Positions 20,134 through 29,757 of a stretch of DNA of 40,778 bases are shown here, in pieces. Below the pieces are notes generated by a model. That model was not told the DNA's origin and searched no databases. It worked only from the letters and a program-made list of their open reading frames with translations. The stretch covers positions 10,001-50,778 of the forward strand of contig JAHBMJ010000328.1 of the NCBI GenBank assembly GCA_018398765.1, given 5' to 3'. The position numbers and the translations under genes are program-made. Within the stretch, counting starts at the first letter, position 1; each line of letters starts with the position of its first letter. This stretch comes from Chromera velia. Lineage: Eukaryota; Sar; Chromeraceae.

Positions 20134-22226
20134 CCGACTTTTCGGGATTCCTTTTGTTGTGGACGGATGAATGGATGGGAAGGGAAGAAGGAAGGCTGAG
20201 AATGAGAGGGAAAGAAATGAAACGAGAGAAAGTGAGAGAGAGAGAGAGAGAGGGAGGCAGAGGGAGAGAGGGAAGCAAGCCGCCCCTTCTCTGAAATTTT
20301 GATTCGTTTCGCGTTTCTGAAGCCAGCAAACTGCATAGTATAGACTGCATATGACCGGCCTTATGCTCTTGAAATCGCTCTTGAAAGATCTTTTCCTGAC
20401 TCCCCGTATCCTACAGGCCGAGTTGTCCGCCTTCATTTAACGAACAAAAGACTGTCAAAAGTATATAGATCCTATAGGAACGAAAATTCGTTAAAAAAAC
20501 GTTATTAGTAACTTATTACACTAGCTGGCCGCACAGTTTATTAAATTCTTTGTAGCTCCAAAAATTTAATATATGCTTAAATACATATCGGCTGCTACAA
20601 TTTTCTTATGAACTATGATGAGTTAGAACCTGATATTAGTGGTGTTTTAATATAGGCTATATTATATAGCTAGAGCAGTAAACATCATTAATATCAAGTT
20701 CTAACTCAAAGGAACACTCCCCCCTTAGCTGTTTTCTCGGCTTTCTCTCTGCTCCCATGCAGTAAACTAAAGCCCTGATCACTGCCATCTGAATTCTCGC
20801 CTTTACCATTCCTGCAACTCTGCAGGGCTTTGTGTTGGTTCTGGCTGCAATTTGGTGCACTGTTCTCCGCAATACTGCCATTGCTCCCTCTCCCAAGGAA
20901 GAATTATAACAAATTATATAGCAAATCACATCTGAATATTAACCATATACCTAATCATATACCTAGAAACTAGGGCGGAACATATCAATCAATCAAAATC
21001 AAAACTATTAGAAACCTCGCCACCTACACACCCAGAATTTGTAATTAACATTTGATCTGAAAAAAAAAATGTCAATGAATATGGTATTTGAAAGTAGAGT
21101 CATGCTGTTGTAATAATCAAACTGCCTCGAGCATGATCATCCTTTACCGTCAAATGCTAGACGCCTAGAAATAGGCTGATGACAACGGCGTATGATGATG
21201 ATAGCAGAGCCATGGTGCTTCCTCAAGAGCCATGGCACAAACAAGCAGTTTCCTACTTGCTTTGGGACCGCTCGGCCTCTAGCTCGGCCCTCCTGCACGC
21301 GTCCAGAAGGGGTTTCTGTCGTGTCTCCCAGTGGTCATCTGGATAGGGGGAGACTGGGGTTCCTGCATCATGCAAGATGCAGCACGGGAATGCGGAGAGC
21401 ACGCACAGTGGGGGACTGATCTGTGTTCTGTTGGCTTCGTACATGGACATATGCATGACCAAATAGATGAACGACTGGCAATAGAAGAGAATGGATGTGC
21501 AGAAGCACCACAGGAGGGCGGGCAGAGAAGCGTGCAAATGGGCTCAAAGACTGGCTGGTAACGTAGGAGGCCAAACGTGAGTCCCAAGTGAAAAACCATT
21601 CACAAGACTCAAATCTGCCCCTGAGGGTGAGTTGAGAGAGCATGTCGATACATGGAGGTTTCGCCTCCGCACACGTATGTTGCATGACCAAGACCGATAC
21701 GTGTCGACGATCGACGCAAAGAAAAAACTGTCTGGAAAACACTCTTCTGGCTGCGGTACACACACGATCGAATGCGCACCGCCAGACTGATTCATGGTTG
21801 GTGAATTTTGTGAGAGGAAAGGGAAGAGAGAACGCGGCGGAGGCGGCTTTGATGTGAAGATAAAGTACTTCCAATATGTGTGCTTGTCAGGTATATGTAC
21901 CCTAGCCCTCTGCATCGTGCATTTCTCTGTTCGTTGGTTGCCTTCCACTCCCAAGCGCCTCATGAGAGTAAGAGGGGTATTTGAGCATATTCCACGCCCC
22001 TCATGAAGAGGTTTGAGAGTCTCCACACAACCAAAATATTTTGAATTCGTTTTCTATGAATGTCGAAGGGCTTGGGTTGAAATCCAAAGTCAGAGAGAGG
22101 ACCAGTGAAAGACTAGAGAGGCAGAGAGGCCGGGGAAAGGGCAAAGCAGAGCTGTTGAGAATATGATGAACTGGAGGAAGGTCCATACAGTTTTTGAAAA
22201 CTGCACGTTGCCTTCTGTGTAAAAAA
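20134..22226. other. Intergenic region; two doubtful minus-strand frames
   Basis: No supported gene. AT-rich DNA fills 20440-21130. Inside it a more GC-rich island at 20700-20900 has a minus-strand frame (AARTNTKPCRVAGMVKARIQ and a basic tail) that may be a transposon-protein relic. At 21253-21537 (-) a frame with one hydrophobic segment (FCTSILFYCQSFIYLVMH) and a plausible hydrophilic end (HWETRQKPLLDACRRAELEA, TAG) could be the last exon of a membrane protein, but no clear acceptor or neighbouring exon was found. A (GA)n tract lies at 20237-20252. Confidence 0.4.
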
Positions 22227-24029
22227 CTAACCTGTTATCAGGGGCGGATAAAACCAGAAGTTCAGCGCCATGTGTACTCCTCGCTGTCTCTCCGTCTCTG
22301 CCTGTTCGCTCTCTCTTCCCTTGCGTATCTCTTTCTGTTCTTCTTTCCGGAGGTCTTGTCTCTCTCTGCCCTCTCCTGCTGTAGATGACGAGGACGAGGA
22401 CGAGGAAGAAGAGCAGAAAGATCCGACTGAATCCTCAGAAGGTCCCGAATGAACCTCATGAAACCAACTGGCCGGCAGGTACACTGGAAGGAAGGCAGGC
22501 AAAGAGACAAATAGAGAGTCATCTGTGCGGGAACAAACGCGCATGCGAACACGCACACAGCGAGAGAGAGCGTACAGAGAAAGATGAAGAGAGAGCGAGA
22601 CAGAAGGACTCTCGTGCACATACATACATACATACATACATACATACACACACGCACGAAAGAGAGAGAGACAGAGAGACAGAGAGAGAGAGAGAAGGGG
22701 GAAGGGGGGGGAGAGTCTGCATTCCAAACATCGAAAAGGGCATAGCGCCGGTTAACATATTTCTACCGAGAAACAAAGCGGAACGCAATGCGAAGCGAAT
22801 TTACTTCATCATGATTTCTTATGACAGGTCCAAATCTTGGTACTGATTGATGCACGCACAATGTGGCACAGCCTTGCGAATACATCGCAAGGCGACCAAT
22901 CAGAAATGCGGCGACGACGCTTGGCGACACGACTGACTCACACATCTCCCCAGCTTCAATGTTGCATTCCAGGTACCGGCAGAGAACGTCCGCATCCGAC
23001 GTTGACGAGGAGTGCCCGCTGATGTCCAAATCAAAAAGGCTGCCTGTCTGTGTCTCTTCTCCCGCTTCCTCCCCGTGTTCTCTGCCCGTTCCCTCCCTTG
23101 GGACAGTCGCGGCCCGACAGAAAGAGTCGGGGTAAGACGAAGGAGACGAAGAAGAGGAAGCTGCTCCTTCGTCTCCTTCCTCTTCCTCCTCTTCCACTTC
23201 CTCTTCCATCTCCCCCTCCCCCTCCTCGTCGAGGTCGTCGTCTTCCAGATCTTCCAGAGCGACCCCGCTGGCTGGAGGCAAGGGGGGGAAGCGCAGGAGG
23301 AAATTCAACAAAGAAGGAAGGAAACAGGCAGAGGCAACCCTGCCTTTCTTACCTACAAAAAACAGGGGGGAAGCCACAAGGGGTATGAAACCGGTGTGCC
23401 CGAAGGAAGGGCCACTGGGAGAAGATGAGGAAACAGACAGGACCGGAGAGAACAGTGTGGACAAAGTCAGAGAGACTTCGTGGGGGCAGTTGAGGGGATA
23501 GAGGGAATGAGGTTGTGATGAGAGCGATGGATTGACTGCTGGCTGAATGGAGAGAAAACAGAGAATGTTCCCGGGCAAGAAAAGGCTATCCACTAATCAA
23601 GAAGGGCCACCGAACAGACCGACAGAGGTAAATAAAGCAACCCGACCGGACCTGCAAGATCCGCCACTTCGTCCATCACTGCGTCCAGTTCTCTCTCGGC
23701 CTCCACCCCTCCTCCTGATGCCACCGCCGCCTGTGCTCTCTTCTGCCTGCCCACTAAAAGAGACGCCACGTGCGCCCCGTCATCCCGCATGCCCTCGCTG
23801 TAGGAGATCAACCCATTCGCCCCGACAGACACCACCCGCCCGACAGTGCTCAGGTACGGGACGCACCGCGGACTGAAAAGGCGAAATTGCTTCCGTCCTG
23901 CCCGCCGCAGATGAAGACGAGAGAAGATGAAAGAAGCAGGAAAGGAAAGGGAGAAAGGGGGGGGGTTTCGAGCAAGAGAACAAGGGAGTCACATCAGTTG
24001 TCACTTCACTGTAGCAGATGCTTCCCTTT

Positions 24030-24060
<31 letters not shown>

Positions 24061-24438
24061 GGCACAGACAGACAGACTATGTGTTTCTTCTTCTCCCTTC
24101 TTTTCTTCATTTGCATAACAGAAAGACACAGAGACACAGGCACACACAGACAGACACAGACACGCAGGCTCAGACAGACTATATGTTTCTTCTTCTCCCT
24201 TCTTTTCTTCATGGACACAACAGACAAAAAGAAAGAAAGAACAGAACCAACAATCAAACAGCGTGGGCAGGGGGCCCGAAAGGTGAGAGTTAAGCGCCCC
24301 TTGCCTCTCCACCTCCCGACAGACTTTCACGTGATCACTCGGTTCACACGTTAATCCTCTGCTGCTTCCACTCTAGACAAGAGAGAGAAAAAAAGAAAGA
24401 AAAAACAACAACAAAAAAAAGAAAAACTGCACGCAGGC

Positions 24439-24471
<33 letters not shown>

Positions 24472-24530
24472 GACAGAGACAGAGACAGAGACAGAGACAG
24501 AGACAGAGACAGAGACACGCAGGGGCACGG

Positions 24531-24615
<85 letters not shown>

Positions 24616-26220
24616 CCCGTGACGTCGTCTAAAGAGACTTCAACCAACAGAACAAAAATGTTATCAACCAAATGAATTCTTTTGTCTCATCATTGCTCCC
24701 CTTTTCTTCAATCCTTTACCTTCTTTTTCCTCTTTCTTTTTAATGAGCAAACTGAGACTGAGGAATTCCGCAAAAAAAAACGTGAAATCTCACTCTTTTT
24801 TTCTCTTTGTGGATGTACCACCCAATCCCTCACGACATCTGTGGGCCAGTCGGCTGTCGTTCTCTGTCTCTGTCTGATTGCGCTTCGACTGCACAAAAGC
24901 ACCGTACAAATGGGCGGAAAAGGGTTGTCCCGGCAGGCAAAGTTTTGTCCTATAGAATCTTGGGAAGAATGAGATGAAATGCTGGACTGACCCTTCAGCA
25001 GCACATAAAGGTTGTCGTGGAAGTCGTGATGCAGCCCCGTTGTGCTCCACTGACTGGCAGGAGGCGGGGGTGCCCGGCCCATCCACAGGTTGTATTGGTA
25101 CGGCACGAGTCTGTGAAGAAGAGGGGAGGGACGGAGCGGGAAGTCCGTCAAGAGATCCGACAGAGGGGGGCTGCAGAGGCGCCGGGGTCCATGAATCGTT
25201 TGGGGAATGCTCTGTGTGGTCAGGTAGTAGAGGTGGCCTTTCTGGCCCTGCAGCTGCTCAAGGAAAGCACCGAAAGTCATGCGAACCTTCCGGCCCTTTC
25301 CGAAGGATGAATCCGAATCCTCACGCACCTCCACCTCCACTTTACTTGTCCCCGCCTTGCTCGTCAGATAATCGTACTGTACCTCCGGATCTCCGCTGAT
25401 GGGGTCACGGGGAGCAGACGAAGAACCTGACGGTGGTTGCGTCCCCGCGGTGCGGGTTTTCTTCTTCACCCATAAGTGGGCGGCTGGGAGGTCTGGGAGG
25501 AGGCCCTGGATTTTCACAGGGCGCCTTTTGAGGACGAACTCTTCGAAGAACGCGTCCCCTGTGAGGTCCTCAAGTCGGACACAGGGGACGGACGCAGCAG
25601 AAGGGGGGTCTGAAAAAGGACAGTACCTGCAAGCAGCCAGGGATGGGGGCACTCCCAAAGAAAGTGACAAAACGGTGTCGCAACTGCGCCCTCACGCCCA
25701 GAGACTTTTTTTGGCTGCGCAAAGGAAGCAATGATGCACGCCGAATGAATGCTGTCCTTCGAGTCTTCTCGGATGGCACGGTCCGTCGAAAATTTCCGTG
25801 GGCCAAAGAAGAGTTTTTTTCACACAGGACACCATGAAAAGGTCTGATCGGGCCCTCGCCTCTCTGAACAATCCTAAACATGAGGGCAGCTTGGCGTCCA
25901 TCAATACAGATGTACGAGGATGTGCATGCAGAATGAATGAATACATGGATGAATACATGGATGAGCGGCATTGGTGAAGACGCGTCGACATACCCTTCAT
26001 ACTTCGCCGCAAGTTTGTGTGCCCGTGTCACTCCAGGACTTAGCTTCTTTTGCTTTTGTTTTGACCCTTTTTCTTTTTCTTTCTGATTGTGCCTCCCGAA
26101 GTCTCTGGCGCTCGAATCTCCCTTCAGCACTGCTCTGGCGTTTTCGTTCTTCGACTGGCCTCCCTTCTTTCCTCCCCCAGAGAGATGCGCACTGCCCTGC
26201 TTCTTTGCCTTCTTCCCCAT
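22227..26220 (-). CDS. JmjC/cupin_8 2-oxoglutarate oxygenase
   Basis: Five exons with consistent phases: 25994-26220, 24992-25626, 23652-23897, 22942-23271 and 22227-22483 (1695 nt, 564 residues, TAG stop). It is predicted to be an Fe(II)/2-oxoglutarate-dependent hydroxylase or demethylase of the cupin_8 (FIH/JMJD7-like) group. A Lys/Ser-rich N-terminus (MGKKAKKQGS, possible nuclear signal) leads to VLKRRPVKIQG. Then come LHHDFHDNLYVLLKG (iron ligands H275 and D277), RKQFRLFSP (K290, 13 residues after the Asp, as the 2OG-binding Lys in FIH), GEMLYLPASWFHEVHS (distal iron ligand H488) and HMALNFWFYPP. The HxD-to-His gap of about 210 residues is far above the usual 80 or so, owing to an inserted Glu/Asp-rich tract (about res. 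375-410) and Ser-rich segments. The protein or histone substrate is unknown. It is divergent from the gene at 26976. Confidence 0.9.
22617..22700. repeat. CATA and GA microsatellites
   Basis: (CATA)n at 22619-22650 then (GA)n at 22659-22697, inside intron 4 (22484-22941) of the JmjC gene. Confidence 0.9.
24066..24395 (+). repeat. Intronic interspersed repeat, copy 2
   Basis: Lies in intron 2 (23898-24991) of the JmjC gene. It has a (GACA)n head, two copies of TATATGTTTCTTCTTCTCCC or a variant (24077 and 24180), CAACAGACAAAAAGAAAGAA, the core GGGCCCGAAAGGTGAGAGTT and GACTTTCACGTGATCACT. It ends CAAGAGAGAGAAAAA. The host gene is on the minus strand, so the repeat is antisense to it. Confidence 0.85.
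24438..24616. repeat. GACA, GAGACA and CA microsatellites
   Basis: (GACA)n, (GAGACA)n and (CA)n follow one another directly 3' of repeat copy 2, in the same JmjC intron. The Cys-Val and Ser-Leu frames over it are artefacts. Confidence 0.95.
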
Positions 26221-26479
26221 CGAAAATGATTAGCCAGAGCCACGAAAAGAACTTATCTTGTTCTCTTGCCGCTAGACGCACTGTCTCAAAACGCACGAGA
26301 CGGGATTCAAACTCAGCAGCCGCCGTACACGACACAAGTATATCCCTCTTTCTGGTCCACAGTCTGTCGATCGCAGACTCGCAGTCTAGCTGTATGGAAA
26401 GATTGTCAGAGCTTTGTATGTCGAGTCCGTCTACAGCTTTGCATGGTGACATTTTAGTGACTCCATAGTGACTCCAGTG

Positions 26480-26590
26480 CGGCTGCGGCTGCTGCATGCG
26501 GCTTGCATGGGCTGCGCCGCGCGCCCCGCGCCGCCGGGCCGCGCGATCGCGAGCTAGCGTGTTCGCGGCGCCGCCGCGCCGCACAATTTC
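26480..26590. promoter_or_regulatory. GC-rich block, candidate bidirectional promoter
   Basis: The third divergent gap (JmjC start 26220, -; next gene start 26976, +) contains CTGCATGCGGCTTGCATGGG and then a G+C block at 26512-26582 (CGCGCGCCCCGCGCCGCCGG and similar). Composition and the GCATGC word match the blocks at 12.3 and 18.3 kb. Confidence 0.45.
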
Positions 26591-26975
26591 TGGCACGAAG
26601 ATTCGTCTTCAATGCAAACGCAACAGAATTCCCGATCCAACCGACAAGAGCAAGCCTGTACAGCCGATTCACGTGTTTCTCATGACGTTCTGCTCGATTA
26701 AGCAATTCTCGACAAGATTGCTCGAGATCGACAATTCGCAGTCTGAGTCAACCACACAGTTTCCACCTCTCGGGGATTCTCAGTCTGATACGGTCTGACT
26801 GAGCGAGAGGTTATCCACGGGAACTATCCTTTGTTGAAGAATTCGGAGACAGAAAAAAGGAAGGTTCTTGTGGAAACAGTCAGTGCGACTTCTTGCCTGT
26901 CACTGACTGTTAGCTTGACTGGTCGTCTTCGTGTAAACGGACCGTCACAACTTCTGCATCATTGCTCGAGCCAAC

Positions 26976-29375
26976 ATGTCAGTACAGTGGCAAGACGCCG
27001 CATCTGCATTGGTTCACAATGAGGAGCTCTGGCGCGATCTCAACCTGCACCGTGTAAGCTTTGGAAGCAATGGGGAATCACTGGATTTGGTTATTATAAA
27101 CTCGGATGGTCACACGACAGAAAATCTACGACACTTGACAGTCCATTGGGAGGCAGTCGAAGAGTTCCCTGTTGGTCGGGTTTTCGTGACTGCGGAGCGG
27201 CCACAAGACGAGGCGTTTGTTGCGGATTTGCAGCAGACTTTGCAGGCAGACAACGACGAAGACTGTTCCCTCGTGACCGTCATGTCACGCATCAGTAAAG
27301 TGGATCCCACCGCCCTAGCACTTCGGTCTCTCGAGGAGGAAACCGTGAGGATGACAATCAAAAGGAGGCTCCAGCAGCTTGACGAGCGAGCCAGTCTCTG
27401 GACGGCTGCTCAACAACAGAGCAGCAACTCTTCTTCATTGGTAAGTCAGTCATTCCCTGCAGTATCCCCTTTCATTGGAATGCAGTTGTATGCAGTTGTG
27501 CGCTAGGACTGTGCGCTTGTAGCAAATTCTCGTTGCAGGCAGGACCTGTAGATCGATCCACAAAACCGAGCGCTTTTGCCTTTCACTCGGCCGTGCCTCC
27601 TTGCTCCTTTAATTCTTTCTGAAATTCAATTTTTGCTCCCATGTGTCAAACATTCACAACCCGAATTTCTTCAAATCACGTGTGCACATGCTATTGGATA
27701 CGTGGGTGCCTGCAGGGTCTTCAAGAGGGATTTGATTTGTTGAGAGAGGAATTGAAGGCACTCTGCAAGGACAAAATCATGGAAGGGCCGATTGAGCCCT
27801 CTCCTCTCGGGGAGAGCGTCTGGAACTGGTTCATGCAGATTGGTATGAAGGCTTTTGGATGGGGAGCAAATGATGTGGTCAGTTTTTCATTGTTGTTCGA
27901 TAGTTTGGTCTCTTGTTTTCGCTTGAGGCTCCTTCATTATTTCAATTAGCGAAAAGTTCTGTGGTGTGCAGTATGACTCTGACATCCTTCGATTTCCTTG
28001 TCATCTCTTTTCGACTGAGAAGGAGGGCCTCCGAATTGCCTGCAGGTGACTGCAATTACTTTTGCTTCAATGCCCGAGAAAGAATTCCTGCCTGTGTCCG
28101 TGCACGCTTTTACTGGGTCCAAAAGCTTTGACCAAGAAGCAACGCATTTGCTCCCTTCTTTATTCCCTTCTTTCATTCATTGAGTGCATACAGCGAAACA
28201 CAAGAGCAAGCTCCAGCCAAGTAGACGACACGTATTCGTTGACATCTAAGGAAAAAGGAGAAATCACACAATCAACTTGAAAAGCCGGCTTCTGTCAGTC
28301 CTTATCACTCTGCTTTGAAAACTCGACTCATCTTCTTTTCTTTGCCTCTGTCGGCACATGTGTGTGCGCGTGCGTGCAGGTGCAGCTGTTCGTCGCCTTT
28401 CGAGAGGGAGGGCACCCATTCTTCCCCCCTCGTGTGGTGGCGCTCTCTCCAAGGCTCCAGTGGCGAGACGACACTCCTGCTGGCTTTCCCCCCAATCCTT
28501 CCGATGTGTTCTCCCTGCTCTTCAAGTGAGTGCACAGGTTTGCGCCCTAAACGGCCCTAAATTGCACGACATGTCACGATAGTTACGGTATGGACACCCG
28601 GGAGTTCTCCTGTGCTTTTCGTGATGTCTGTCGTGGGATGCTTTCCCTGAAGGATACATTGCATTTCTCTCTCTTGCTGTCTGACTGAAGCAGAAAAATA
28701 AGAATTGGAATGGTTTGTTCTCGAAGATTTGCAGTGGGAGAGAAAAAAGGAGAAAGACTGAGAATGGGAGGCTTGCTGGCAGTGGACTCACGTGGTCTTT
28801 CAAAGGGACTACGCCAGTGTAGCACTTAACTTGGGCTTCGTCTATGTAGTGGCTGTGGTGTTTTGTCAGTGCACGGCAGGATCACAAGTCTGTGGTATGC
28901 TGATGCATACTCCGTTTCCCTTCCCTGCGTGCAGAGGTGATGTCACACCGATGCCGAAAGACTTCCTTATAGAAGTGAGCGAGATCATGGGGACAAATAT
29001 GAAGGTCGGCTCCACTTCAAGGTTGGTTTGAATTTGTTTGAATCCTTGGATCAGCCTCCCTTTATCTCCACCGTGTTTTGCAGTCCCTGGTAGAATGAAC
29101 GCAGAAAAAGGCGCAAAAGGAATGTGCATTGAAAGTGACTGTCTGTTTGCCTGTCGTTGGGAGAGAAGCAGGAAGCCAGTAACAAAAAGAAGTGAAGAGA
29201 ACTCCAAGCTTCTCTCTGCCTCCTTTCGTTTTCTGGGAATGCATCTCTACTTTTCTCTCTTGCTTGCTCGCCTTTTCCTTCTCGCTCTCTCTCCTTCCCC
29301 CCCCTCTTTCCCCCTATCCCCCTATCCCCATCCCAGTCTGTGTTCGTGTGTGTGTCTGTGCGTATGTGGATGTGT

Positions 29376-29409
<34 letters not shown>

Positions 29410-29682
29410 CTGTCGTGTGTGTGTGTGTGTGTGTCTGTCTGTTTGTCAGCAGAGGGGCAGCGTGTGAAACCAGTGATCACGTCAAAGTTTGTCGGGAGGT
29501 GGAGAGGCAAGGGGCGCTTAACTCTCACCTTTCGCCCCCCCTGCCCACTTTGTCTGAGTTGTCGTGATGTTCCTTTGTCTTTGTTGCTGTCTTTCTTTTT
29601 GTCTCTTGTGTTCATGAAGAAAAGAAGGGAGAAAAAACAACATATAGTCTGTCTGTCTGTCTGTCTATCTGTCTGTCTGTCC

Positions 29683-29757
<75 letters not shown>

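Noticed and set aside
22227-23872. Acidic exon and the exon at 23652 as a separate WD-repeat or unknown membrane gene
   Set aside because: Phases and motifs (GRKQFRLFSP, GEMLYLPASWFHEV, HMALNFWF) join them to the JmjC gene.
25570-25993. Continuation of the first JmjC exon past 25994
   Set aside because: The frame continues by chance. Donor GTATGT at 25993 and acceptor CTTGCAG before 25626 restore the conserved order and phase.
28371-28580. Alternative reading of exon 4 that follows exon 3 in phase
   Set aside because: It gives low-complexity Ser/Cys sequence and leads to a TAG in exon 5, whereas the chosen frame continues through five further exons.
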